From NCBI GenBank assembly GCA_964575975.1, contig CAZNTU010000121.1:1-16124 (forward strand): DNA of 16,124 nt, written 5' to 3'. Below are positions 8,562 to 15,009 of this stretch, piece by piece. How positions within the stretch are numbered: position 1 is the first letter of the stretch; every line of letters starts with the position of its first letter. The notes under the pieces were generated by a model. It made no database searches, had not been told where the DNA came from, and worked only from the letters and a program-made list of their open reading frames with translations. A program made the translations under genes and the position numbers. This stretch comes from G963674505 sp964575975 (GTDB lineage Bacteria > Desulfobacterota > Desulfobacteria > Desulfobacterales > SKZT01).

Positions 8562-8589
8562 AATAGATTACCTGCTTTTTGTCTGTTTG

Positions 8590-9034
8590 TTACACAAGAC
8601 CCAAAACTCCCCACCACACGGATGCCACCAGAATCGGCATCCCAAGAAGCACCAGAGTGCATACCAAGCCCGCCTTGGCCAGGTCGGAGGACTTGAAATG
8701 CCTGAAACCGCAAGCAATCGCGTTGGGCGGACATCCGATGACCAGCAGCGTCGCGAAGGAGGTGGCGGTTCCCAGGCACAGGGCCAGGACTCCGGGATCG
8801 ACGCCTTCCAGCAGCGCCATGGGAATTACGATGGGTTGAATCAAAGCCGCCTCCGAATATGAAAAGAGCCGTCCCCCACTCCAGATTTTCGTGAATGTCC
8901 TCCCGCTTGAGGACACCGCACATAATCAGTCCGGTCACCGCGATCATACCCATGATCGAATAATCGACTCCATGTAGACCTTTTGTCAACCACAAAACGA
9001 ACGCGATGCCGATGATCGCGAGAGAAAACTTCAT
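8590..9034 (-). pseudogene. Remnant of a DASS/SLC13 (Na+/dicarboxylate-sulfate type) permease
   Basis: The first piece, from the ATG at 9034, reads FVLWLTKGLHGVDYSIMG and ends LEWGTALFIFGGG, the start of the second half of a DASS permease. After about 8855 the homology continues in another frame with IQPIVIPMALLEGVDPGVLA, ATSFATLLVIGCPPNAIA and a final membrane helix to the stop at 8590. Roughly 50-60 residues of the family (the SNTATAA region) are missing between the two pieces, and the whole N-terminal half of the roughly 450-500-residue family is absent. The gene is N-truncated, internally deleted and frameshifted, so no transporter is expected. It lies between a response regulator and the hybrid kinase; such permeases often accompany these kinases, so it was probably the original target. 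Confidence 0.8.
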
Positions 9035-9056
9035 GTGTTTTTAGTTACAATCCATC

Positions 9057-9503
9057 CTATACATTAGCTTGTCTGGCATCTTTGACATAGTTTGGCCCGG
9101 AAAAAGGACTCCGTTTGCGGTAGGCTTCGCGGACCTTTTCGAGCAATTCGGAGAATTCGCACGGCTTGGTCAGGTAATCGAAAGCCCCCAGGGCGATTCC
9201 CTCGCTTGCCGCCTGGGCCGACCCGTGCCCGGTGAGCATGATGACCATCAGGTCGGGATCCATTTTCTTGAAGATCTTCAGAACTTCGATCCCGTCCATG
9301 TCCTCCATCTTCAAGTCAAGGACCGCAACGTCGAAGTCGTTCCTCCTGAGGATTTGAATCGCCTCAGAACCGCTGTAGGCCTTCGAGACATCCACTCCTC
9401 TCAATGCCATCCTGTTCGAGAGGACGTCCACGTAGCTCTCCTCGTCGTCCACCAGGAGCAGTCTGATTCTTTCCTCGATGCGTTTCTTCTTGCTGGGCCT
9501 CAT
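9057..9503 (-). CDS. Single-domain response regulator (receiver only)
   Basis: 148 residues: a basic N-terminal dozen, then a CheY-like receiver (about 13-130) and a short tail. The acidic pair D19-D20, phospho-acceptor D63 (VAVLDLKMEDMDG), Thr91 (VIMLTGHGS) and Lys113 (FDYLTKP) are all in place. No DNA-binding domain is present. It starts 21 bp after the membrane kinase gene with an AAGGAGAGG ribosome site, so the two are surely co-transcribed and this is the likely direct partner of that kinase. Confidence 0.93.
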   Translation of the reverse strand: MRPSKKKRIEERIRLLLVDDEESYVDVLSNRMALRGVDVSKAYSGSEAIQILRRNDFDVAVLDLKMEDMDGIEVLKIFKKMDPDLMVIMLTGHGSAQAASEGIALGAFDYLTKPCEFSELLEKVREAYRKRSPFSGPNYVKDARQANV

Positions 9504-9524
9504 ATTCCGCCGACCTCTCCTTGA

Positions 9525-11306
9525 TCAATTGGCCGCGTTTTTCACGGCGACTGTTTCCTCGTCATGGTTTTCGGAAGACGCGACATCCTCTGCGGATTCC
9601 GGCTTTTTGCGCCCTTCCGTCTCCTTGTCCATAGGCAGCATGATTTGGAAAGTGGTTCCTTCGCCTATGACGCTGTGAACGTCGATTTCGCCGCCCATCT
9701 TTTTGACGATTCCATAACAGATGGAAAGCCCCAGACCCGTTCCCTTCCCAACGGGTTTCGTGGTGTAGAAGGGATCGAAAATTCTGGAAAGATTGGCGGC
9801 CGGAATACCCGGACCGGTATCCGATACGGTTATGACTATATTGTTTTCCTTCAGTTTGGTTTCGATGTCGATTTTTCCGCCGGTCTTTTCCATGGCGTCC
9901 ATGGCGTTGTTGATCAGGTTCAAAAAGACCTGCTGGAATTCGGTATGGGACGCGGGAATCGTGGGCATGGCGTCGTACAGGGAGGTGTTGATCGTCACGC
10001 TGGCGTATTTGGCCCTTTGCGCGGAAAGCCCCACGACGTCGGCGACAAGTTCGTTGATCTGCAGTCTTTGGAGCCTCGAGTCGGTCTTGCGGGCGAAGCT
10101 GAGCAGCTTGTGGGTGATCTCCTTGCATCTCTTCCCCTGCAGGTTGATCTGGTTCAACGCCCTGACGAACTCGTCCAGATTTTCGCTTTTCTGGAACTCC
10201 TCTTCCTCCAAAAGGTCCTGGATCCATCCGGCCTCCTCAACCATGATCGCCACGGGGTTGTTGATCTCGTGGGCGATTCCCGAGGCCAGCTCGCCAATGG
10301 ACGCCAGTTTTCCCGTTTCGATCACCTGCTCGTTCAACATTTCCTTTTCCCTGTCCGCCGCCGCGATTCGGGCCACGGTGACGCCGGAGAGCAAAAAGGC
10401 CATGGTGACGATCACGAGCCCGCCCAGCATGATAATCAGGATGGCGATGTTGCGGGTGTTGTTGAAATTGGAATAGGCGTCGGACATGTTCTGCTGATAA
10501 ACCATCGCCCACTCGCCGTCCTTGAGCAACGAAATCACATAGACGAAGTCTTCGCGTCCGGTCTCGGAACGCCGCTCTCCCATATAAACTTCCTCCAGGT
10601 CATTCTTGTCCTTCATGAGGTCGAGGAATATTTGCTTGTTCACAGCCGCGCCGGCGAGGCTTTGGGTCTGAAACTGCCCTTCCCGGTTCAAAATGAACGC
10701 GATTCCCGTCTCTCCGATCCGAAGATTTTCGACCAGAGAATTGAAAGCGTGAAAGTCTATGGTGGCCCTCAACAGCCATGGCTTTCCCTCGTGAGTGCTT
10801 CGAACGGAAACGATGAAATGGGGCAATCCTCTTAGACCCAGAAATACGTCGCTGATGTAGAATTTCTTCATGATCGCCTTGTTGAACCATTCCGCCTCGG
10901 AATATTGAGCCCTCATCAGCTCGAACGGTCCCGTATAGGCGATTTGAATCCCGTTTTCGTCGATGACGCCCAAATCTTCGAAAACGATGCCGTAGCTATT
11001 TTGAAGCGCCCGAAGGCGAGCTTGCAGAAATTTTTCGTCGCTGAGCTGCTCGAACGAAAACGACGCCGCAACGTGTTTGATGTCGGCCAGCTTTTCGTTC
11101 AGGAAACTGTCGATGCGAAGTTTGTGTTTTTTGATGACCACGGACAAATGGGCGTGGACCCTGTCCCGGTAGGACGCGCGAAACTCGTTCAGTATCATGG
11201 CGCTTACTAGTATCAGGGGCGTCAGGGACACGACAATGACCAATGCGGTCATTTTATGGGTCAGGCGGGTGTAATAGTTTTCGCCGAATTTTTTCAGGGA
11301 TATCAA
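9525..11306 (-). CDS. Membrane sensor histidine kinase with extracytoplasmic Cache-like domain
   Basis: 593 residues. Membrane segment 1 is about 19-39 and segment 2 about 287-309. The roughly 245 residues between them resemble a double Cache ligand sensor (for example GVIDENGIQIAYTGP, SEAEWFNKAI, FIVSVRSTHEGKPWLLRATI, GETGIAFILNREG). Then come a coiled linker, HisKA with LASIGELASGIAHEINNPVA (334-353, phospho-His346), and HATPase_c with the N box VFLNLINNAMDAM (460-472), DTGPGIP (496-502) and GKGTGLGL (520-527). The start is TTG at 11306-11304, chosen because GGAG lies 7 nt upstream and the protein begins with a short cytosolic stretch before helix 1. A soluble tail of about 30 residues follows the ATPase. 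The ligand is unknown; Cache sensors commonly bind small organic acids or amino acids. Confidence 0.93.
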   Translation of the reverse strand: MISLKKFGENYYTRLTHKMTALVIVVSLTPLILVSAMILNEFRASYRDRVHAHLSVVIKKHKLRIDSFLNEKLADIKHVAASFSFEQLSDEKFLQARLRALQNSYGIVFEDLGVIDENGIQIAYTGPFELMRAQYSEAEWFNKAIMKKFYISDVFLGLRGLPHFIVSVRSTHEGKPWLLRATIDFHAFNSLVENLRIGETGIAFILNREGQFQTQSLAGAAVNKQIFLDLMKDKNDLEEVYMGERRSETGREDFVYVISLLKDGEWAMVYQQNMSDAYSNFNNTRNIAILIIMLGGLVIVTMAFLLSGVTVARIAAADREKEMLNEQVIETGKLASIGELASGIAHEINNPVAIMVEEAGWIQDLLEEEEFQKSENLDEFVRALNQINLQGKRCKEITHKLLSFARKTDSRLQRLQINELVADVVGLSAQRAKYASVTINTSLYDAMPTIPASHTEFQQVFLNLINNAMDAMEKTGGKIDIETKLKENNIVITVSDTGPGIPAANLSRIFDPFYTTKPVGKGTGLGLSICYGIVKKMGGEIDVHSVIGEGTTFQIMLPMDKETEGRKKPESAEDVASSENHDEETVAVKNAAN

Positions 11307-11336
11307 AGTCCGACTCCGTTGCTTTTCACATGTCGT

Positions 11337-11735
11337 TTAGGCCATGTTTTTGGAAAGTTTGGCTTGGTGCGCCGAGAATTTGTCCATTACCACCTGTTTG
11401 AGCCTCTCGATGCTCCGTCCGCCTTTTTCGACGAAATCGATTTTCTTCAAATACACGGAATAGTCTGTTCCATCGGACTGGAAAGCATGGATGACCACCG
11501 GGAGGGCGGGGATACGGTTCCCTATTTTCTTTAAGAGAGCCGTTTCCTCCATGTCGGGCAGGTCCGGGTCTATTATGACCAGCATCAAGGGCTCGCAATG
11601 AAAGACCAAGTCTATGACGTCCCGGCCTTTTTCAGCTTGCAGGACCCGAAATCCCGCATCCGTCAACTCTCGCTTTAGGAACTCCCGAACGTGGGAGTTC
11701 CGATCCGCTATCAATATCGTATATTGCGTTTCCAA
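11337..11735 (-). CDS. Degenerate receiver-domain protein, first gene of the signalling cluster
   Basis: 132 residues from the TTG at 11735-11733. The fold is a CheY-like receiver (TILIADRNSHVREFLKREL, later LVIIDPDLPDMEETALLKK, and DFVEKGG). The candidate acceptor Asp56 and Lys104 remain. The second acidic residue of the metal pocket is Arg12 (ADRN instead of DD), and the switch Thr/Ser position reads Ala84 (VVIHAFQSD). It may not be regulated by ordinary phosphorylation, or only weakly. I chose this TTG because GAGAGG lies 10 nt upstream and the sigma-54 start is predicted near 11762. A TTG at 11753 is in frame but would leave no room for a ribosome site. There is no ATG early in the frame. 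The sensor kinase follows 30 bp later. Confidence 0.82.
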   Translation of the reverse strand: METQYTILIADRNSHVREFLKRELTDAGFRVLQAEKGRDVIDLVFHCEPLMLVIIDPDLPDMEETALLKKIGNRIPALPVVIHAFQSDGTDYSVYLKKIDFVEKGGRSIERLKQVVMDKFSAHQAKLSKNMA

Positions 11736-11771
11736 TCCTTTGTTTCCTCTCAATGTAATCCTAAAGTCGTC

Positions 11772-11787
11772 AGCAAGCTACATGCCA
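11772..11787 (-). promoter_or_regulatory. Sigma-54 promoter of the signalling cluster
   Basis: The minus strand reads TGGCATGTAGCTTGCT, matching the -24/-12 consensus TGGCACG-N4-TTGCW at all defined positions except C to T at the sixth. The GG and GC pairs have the required 10-nt spacing. The start is predicted near 11762, about 27 nt before the TTG start codon and just ahead of its GAGAGG site. Transcription would need RpoN and an AAA+ enhancer-binding activator; none is encoded in the window. Confidence 0.72.
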
Positions 11788-11823
11788 AATGCCGGGCAGG
11801 ATGGAAAATTCGAAAACGCACTG

Positions 11824-11845
11824 AATTGCAAAGCAATTGTTTGCA
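11824..11845. promoter_or_regulatory. Overlapping dyads, candidate upstream activator site
   Basis: Two perfect overlapping dyads occur: AATTGC-AAA-GCAATT (11824-11838) and TGCAAA-GCAATTG-TTTGCA (11827-11845). They centre about 70 bp upstream of the sigma-54 start. This is within reach for an enhancer-binding protein, though nearer than the usual 80-150 bp. They also abut the TATAAT of the divergent plus-strand unit, so one protein could affect both. Confidence 0.4.
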
Positions 11846-11851
11846 TTGGCG

Positions 11852-11857
11852 TATAAT
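11852..11857 (+). promoter_or_regulatory. Consensus -10 box of the divergent candidate sRNA
   Basis: TATAAT lies on the plus strand. The only -35-like word is TTGCAA 20 nt upstream (11826-11831), a long spacing, so an activator may be needed. Transcription would start near 11864, heading away from the sigma-54-driven cluster. Confidence 0.4.
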
Positions 11858-11863
11858 CATGGA

Positions 11864-11992
11864 CGGCAATCGCCGGGAGAGGGTGTCGAGCATTTTTACA
11901 AGTTGTAAGGGTTCGTGAACATTTCGCTCCCGCCGGTCTTGCGTCGGCAAGTCATCGAAAAAGACGTCCGACTTCGGCGGGGGCTTTTTTTT
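11864..11992 (+). ncRNA. Candidate small RNA ending in an intrinsic terminator
   Basis: The unit runs from the predicted start after TATAAT to a T-run, about 129 nt. It opens with a CGGC-AATC-GCCG hairpin (11864-11875), has a TTACAA-G-TTGTAA dyad (11896-11908) and ends in the terminator described next. The only reading frame is 19 codons (ATG 11859 to TGA 11918) without a ribosome site. No plus-strand gene lies between 6469 and 14630, so a terminator here needs its own short transcript. I do not recognise it as 6S, SRP, tmRNA or a known riboswitch. Everything beyond the motifs is inference. Confidence 0.35.
11926..11992 (+). terminator. Strong intrinsic terminator on the plus strand
   Basis: GCTCCCGCCG (11926-11935) pairs with CGGCGGGGGC (11975-11984), 10 bp with one G-U, followed at once by eight T (11985-11992). 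The 39-nt apical part can fold in alternative ways: CTTGC with GCAAG, GTCTT with AAGAC, or GTCGG with CCGAC. On the minus strand the stem is not followed by T, so the orientation is plus. It could alternatively insulate the signalling cluster from antisense transcription. Confidence 0.6.
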
Positions 11993-12019
11993 ACGGGATT
12001 CCGGCGCGCGGAGCGCATA

Positions 12020-12043
12020 TTCCGCAGGGGTTGGCCTGCGGGA
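12020..12043. other. Hairpin just downstream of the CBS-ACT gene
   Basis: CCGCAGG (12022-12028) and CCTGCGG (12035-12041), extended by a T-G and a T-A pair, form a 9-bp stem with a 6-nt loop six bases past the stop codon of the CBS-ACT gene. No U-run follows on the minus strand (it precedes the stem), so termination is uncertain. Protection of the mRNA 3' end is equally possible. Confidence 0.4.
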
Positions 12044-12048
12044 AAAAA

Positions 12049-12729
12049 TCAGGAATAAATTTCCCGCACATTGTCCCGATGATCGACCATGTAAAGCAGA
12101 TTGGCCTTCTCCCCAAGCTCCCGCTTCAAATCGGCAAGGTTGTCCCGGCAGATATTGTAGATGCGAATGTACGCCTTGCGATACCCTTCGGGAACGCCGT
12201 CGTAGGTGCTCAGGATGCTGACCATGCGGGCTCCGAACTTTCTGACGACGTCGGCGACCTCCTGAATGGAACCGGGCCTGTCCTCCAGCAGGAACGCGAA
12301 CTGGATCCCCTTCTTTCCGAATCCGGACAGGGATATAAGCGCCCTGTAAAGATCGTTTTGCGTGATCACGCCGACCAGATCGCCGTTTCCGTCCACCACG
12401 GGCGCGCCGGATATCTTGTTTTTCATGAGGAGATCGGCGGTTTCCTCGATGGTGAAATCGGGCGGGACCGCGATCGGCTTTTTCGTCATCACCTGGCCCA
12501 CCTTGATTTTCGTCAGAAGATACAAAAGCTCGTGGATGTCCAACGAAGTGGCGTCGGATGCTTGCGCCCTCTTCAGGTCCCGATCCGTGACAATCCCAGT
12601 CAGACGTCCTTTCTTCGTCACAGGGAGCATCCTGATGTTGTTCGATTTCAACAGCTTGATCGCGTCGTCCATGGAAGCCTCCACGTCGACCGTCACTAAA
12701 TCCTTGCTCATCCAATTCTTGACCAGCAT
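12049..12729 (-). CDS. CBS-CBS-ACT domain protein (AcuB-like)
   Basis: 226 residues, cytosolic. CBS domain 1 is about 7-56 (MSKDLVTVDVEASMDDAI, then MLPVTKKGRLTGIVTDRDL), CBS domain 2 about 78-132 (VMTKKPIAV, GAPVVDGNGDLVGVITQNDL), and the ACT domain about 142-215 (FAFLLEDRPGSIQEVADVVR). CBS pairs bind adenosyl ligands such as AMP, ATP or SAM, and ACT domains bind small metabolites such as amino acids, so this is a ligand-sensing regulator. In Bacillus acuB is linked to acetoin use, but that role should not be assumed here. The ATG at 12729-12727 has AAGGAGG upstream, better than the open frame to 12840. It has its own sigma-54 promoter. Confidence 0.9.
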   Translation of the reverse strand: MLVKNWMSKDLVTVDVEASMDDAIKLLKSNNIRMLPVTKKGRLTGIVTDRDLKRAQASDATSLDIHELLYLLTKIKVGQVMTKKPIAVPPDFTIEETADLLMKNKISGAPVVDGNGDLVGVITQNDLYRALISLSGFGKKGIQFAFLLEDRPGSIQEVADVVRKFGARMVSILSTYDGVPEGYRKAYIRIYNICRDNLADLKRELGEKANLLYMVDHRDNVREIYS

Positions 12730-12784
12730 CGTCTGCCTCCTTTCGTATGAAAAAACTGCGTTGCGATTCCAGTCCGAAATGGGA

Positions 12785-12800
12785 AGCAAGATACGTGCCT
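12785..12800 (-). promoter_or_regulatory. Sigma-54 promoter of the CBS-ACT gene
   Basis: The minus strand reads AGGCACGTATCTTGCT, which fits TGGCACG-N4-TTGCW at every position but the first. The start is predicted near 12775, giving a leader of about 46 nt. Upstream dyads are CGCGT-TG-ACGCG (12812-12823) and TTCGCGAA (12873-12880), possible activator sites. With the promoter at 11772 this makes two RpoN promoters within 1.1 kb. Confidence 0.75.
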
Positions 12801-12881
12801 GGCATGATTCGCGCGTTGACGCGGATAAAAAATTTTTCAAGGCGGAGTTGTTTGTTTCTGCGGTCGTTCATATTCGCGAAC

Positions 12882-13484
12882 CTATTCTTCCACGGTTTTT
12901 CGGCAAGGTCCGGATTTGGCGAAGATGGTTCCTTCTCCCGGATATACCGTCCGTTGATCCGTCGGCGTTGGGGTCGCAACTTCCGGCCAATGTCCAGTTT
13001 GCGGGTCGGGACCTTCCAGGGCCGTTTCGCAGGGCTTTTTGTCGGCCATTTGGGGAATTTTTCTGATATCGACCTCCGGGACGGGCGAGCTGAATTCGAT
13101 GGGGATGTTGTTGGGGTCGAACGCGTAGAGGGAATGGATGAAGCCGTGGTCGATGATTTCCGATACCCAGATGTCGGCGGCTTCCAGCTTGTCTTTGATT
13201 TCCCAAAGGTCGTCGTCGGATTCGACCTCGATGGATACGTGGTCGAACGTGCAGGGGCCTTTTACGGGAACCCCGTGGTCCTTTAGTTCGCCCTTCTCGA
13301 CGTGGCCCCACTCGAAAAACGCGATCATGTCGTGCCTTGAGATTTCGAAGAAATAGTGCCGGTAGCCCGGCCGCCCGAGACCGGCCACGAGGCGCATGCC
13401 GAGGAGGTCTCTCCAGAATCTCACGGTCGTGTCCATGTCTCCTGTAGCCATCGCCAGATGATTGATTCCCGTGTATTTCGCCAT
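12882..13484 (-). CDS. VOC-superfamily (glyoxalase/dioxygenase-fold) protein
   Basis: 200 residues. The first 135 form a vicinal-oxygen-chelate pair of beta-alpha-beta-beta-beta units: INHLAMATGDMDTTVRFWRD (7-26) and FDHVSIEVESDDDLWEI (80-96), then FDPNNIPIEFSS (122-133). Candidate metal ligands are His9, Glu58, His82 and Glu130, so a metal-dependent enzyme is likely. The substrate cannot be told, as the family includes glyoxalase I, extradiol dioxygenases and epimerases. The roughly 65-residue C-terminal tail (with VYPGEGTIFAKSGPCRK) is not part of the fold and I do not recognise it. The start ATG follows CAGGGGCAAGAA. A good sigma-70-like promoter precedes it, and it appears monocistronic. 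Confidence 0.85.
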   Translation of the reverse strand: MAKYTGINHLAMATGDMDTTVRFWRDLLGMRLVAGLGRPGYRHYFFEISRHDMIAFFEWGHVEKGELKDHGVPVKGPCTFDHVSIEVESDDDLWEIKDKLEAADIWVSEIIDHGFIHSLYAFDPNNIPIEFSSPVPEVDIRKIPQMADKKPCETALEGPDPQTGHWPEVATPTPTDQRTVYPGEGTIFAKSGPCRKTVEE

Positions 13485-13550
13485 TTCTTGCCCCTGTTTT
13501 CTTCCGTTTCGTCAAACTGGCGATCCTTCGCGCCGTCCATATCGTCCACT

Positions 13551-13580
13551 ATATTAAAGGGAACCGCATGCAGGAGTCAA
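13551..13580 (-). promoter_or_regulatory. Sigma-70-like promoter of the VOC gene
   Basis: On the minus strand the elements are TTGACT (13575-13580), an 18-nt spacer and TAATAT (13551-13556). The start would be near 13544, about 60 nt before the ATG. Confidence 0.6.
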
Positions 13581-13840
13581 ACGCGAGAGACGTCGCCGAT
13601 CGCGGATGGGACGGAGAAAAATCTTGCCGCGACCAACCTTTTTCCCTCTGTGGCTGTCCGGATTCGCAAGCTCCCACCGGTTCTGTTACGACAGACCCAT
13701 CACGGGGACCAGCTGTTTTTTTCACCACGGGCCTTTTATTCGTCGGATGGATCATAGACCTTTTTCTGATCCCTTCCATGGACAGGGACGTAAGATTCCA
13801 GGATGGGCGTATCGACTATACACGGACAATAACAGCCGAG
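13581..13840. other. Gap between the VOC and thioesterase genes, no gene seen
   Basis: Together with the promoter this is a 382-bp stretch (13485-13866) without a credible gene. The short plus-strand frames here lack ribosome sites and homology. The 13-mer CCATGGACAGGGA (13776-13788) is also present in the MITE-like element (4107-4119), a possible trace of a dispersed repeat. Confidence 0.4.
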
Positions 13841-13871
13841 GATGAAACAAATCGGAGCCGGCTCTTTCATC
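13841..13871. terminator. Hairpin overlapping the thioesterase stop codon
   Basis: GATGAAA (13841-13847) pairs with TTTCATC (13865-13871) and encloses the 10-bp palindrome GAGCCGGCTC. It spans the TGA at 13869-13867. On the minus strand a T-rich stretch (GATTTGTTTC) follows the inner stem, so weak intrinsic termination is possible. Confidence 0.35.
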
Positions 13872-14364
13872 CCACCACGTAAGAGCTGGTCCCCGCCGCA
13901 ACAAGCACCGATTTTTCGTTTCTGAATTCGGTCCTGACGACGGCAACCCTGGAACCTATTCTCAGAATCGAGCCGCGGGTAAGAAAATATTCGCCTCTTC
14001 CGGCGCGAAGATAATCGACGCGAAGGTCTATCGTGCCCATGCGCGTGAACCGGTTCAGGATTTCTTCGACGCTTTCGCCCCGCATGCGCTTGACGATTCC
14101 CGTCGCCGCCACCAGACCCCCGGTCAGATCCAGAATCGAAGAAATCACCCCTCCGTGCAGGATGTTCTTCGCGAAGTTGCCCACGAACTCCGGTTTCATG
14201 CCTATCCGGACGCAAACGTCGTCGAAGGCCAGGGATTCGACCCGGACGCCCAAAAGCCGGTCAAAGGGCATAAGATCCTCGTACATCCGCTTCAAATAGA
14301 CGAACATCTCCTCGGGCTCCGCAGGCTTCGTTCTTATGTCTTCGGGCAGATCGCCGATACGCAT
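13867..14364 (-). CDS. Hotdog-fold acyl-CoA thioesterase (PaaI/YigI-like)
   Basis: 165 residues from the ATG at 14364-14362, which has GGAGAA 7 nt upstream; the frame opens 10 codons earlier without a better site. Hotdog elements are NILHGGVISSILDLTGG (67-83), with the His-Gly-Gly turn at 70-72 and acidic Asp79 at the start of the central helix end, and then DLRVDYLRAGRGEYFL (113-128), the strand typical of the PaaI/YigI group. These enzymes hydrolyse acyl-CoA thioesters; the substrate is not predictable here. About 55 N-terminal residues precede the core, as in YigI-type proteins. Monocistronic, with a sigma-70-like promoter. Confidence 0.85.
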   Translation of the reverse strand: MRIGDLPEDIRTKPAEPEEMFVYLKRMYEDLMPFDRLLGVRVESLAFDDVCVRIGMKPEFVGNFAKNILHGGVISSILDLTGGLVAATGIVKRMRGESVEEILNRFTRMGTIDLRVDYLRAGRGEYFLTRGSILRIGSRVAVVRTEFRNEKSVLVAAGTSSYVVG

Positions 14365-14410
14365 TGTCTGTTCTCCTCGCCTTGCTTCCTCCAATTTTCA
14401 ACGACCGGCG

Positions 14411-14439
14411 ATTATTGCATGGATGAAGAACCGGTTCAA
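14411..14439 (-). promoter_or_regulatory. Sigma-70-like promoter of the thioesterase gene
   Basis: On the minus strand the elements are TTGAAC (14434-14439), a 17-nt spacer and AATAAT (14411-14416), with the start about 40 nt before the ATG. Confidence 0.55.
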
Positions 14440-14630
14440 CAAAAAAGATATTGATTTTCGCGGCAGTTTTCGTATGCTCGGCAATCGACTTGCAAGCCGG
14501 CGAGGAGAACAATTCGTTCGTCGACACGCTTGGAGGGCCGGACGGCGCGGACGCGGCCTTGGCTGCCTGCAACGACAACGTGGGGAAGGAGGCGGAAACG
14601 ACTCTTTACACGAAAGAGGGGAAAAAGAAG

Positions 14631-14973
14631 GTGAACCATATCTCGACGAATCCGGAAGGCACCGCGCTGGTTCTGGAAGGCGGAGGACTTCGAGGAGTAT
14701 ACGCCTCCGGGGTCCTCCGGTATTTCATGGACCGAAATATAAGGTTCCCCTGCGTGATCGGCGTCTCCATGGGCGCCTGCAACGGGGCGAACTACGTTTC
14801 CCTCCAGCCGGAACGAAACCGGATCGTCAACATCCGCTACGCCAACGACAGGCGCTACTTGACTGCCTTTCCTTGCGCCGCCGGTGTTCTACCAAGGCCG
14901 GTTTTTCATGGACGGCGGCATATCCGATTCCATTCCGGTGGAAAAGAGCGTCGCCGACGGTTTTTGGAAAATT
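14631..14973 (+). pseudogene. Patatin-like phospholipase pseudogene (YjjU/RssA type)
   Basis: From a GTG at 14631 the frame reads TALVLEGGGLRGVYASGVL, then FPCVIGVSMGACNGANYVS, giving the oxyanion GGGLRG and the nucleophile motif GVSMG, and goes on to VNIRYANDRRYL. At about 14860 homology jumps to a different frame: LPFLAPPVFYQGRFFMDGG followed by ISDSIPVEKSVADG, with the catalytic Asp in DGG (14911-14919). In intact relatives some 100 or more residues separate these parts, and the C-terminal portion is also absent after about 14973. So there is an internal deletion with frame change plus a truncated end, and no working lipase is expected. The 190 bp before the GTG hold no recognisable gene; a weak TTGATT/TATGCT pair (14451 onward) may be its old promoter. 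Confidence 0.8.
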
Positions 14974-15009
14974 CGCATGCGCTTTCGTAGAATCGCCGTT
15001 TGCGACCGA

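Noticed and set aside
9564..10835. Plus-strand frame of about 420 codons opposite the membrane kinase
   Set aside because: Antisense to conserved kinase domains; His/Asp/Val-rich shadow with no motif.
11859..11918. 19-codon plus-strand peptide inside the candidate sRNA
   Set aside because: No ribosome site ahead of the ATG, which lies at or before the predicted transcript start.
11750..12979. Minus-strand frame of about 400 codons through the CBS-ACT gene and the promoter region
   Set aside because: Out of frame with the CBS-ACT protein, Arg-rich, and runs across two sigma-54 promoters and a terminator.
13640..13730. Intrinsic terminator ahead of the T-run at about 13717-13723
   Set aside because: The bulged hairpin nearby (GGT-CTGT/ACAG-ACC) ends too far from the T-run and no transcript is expected there.
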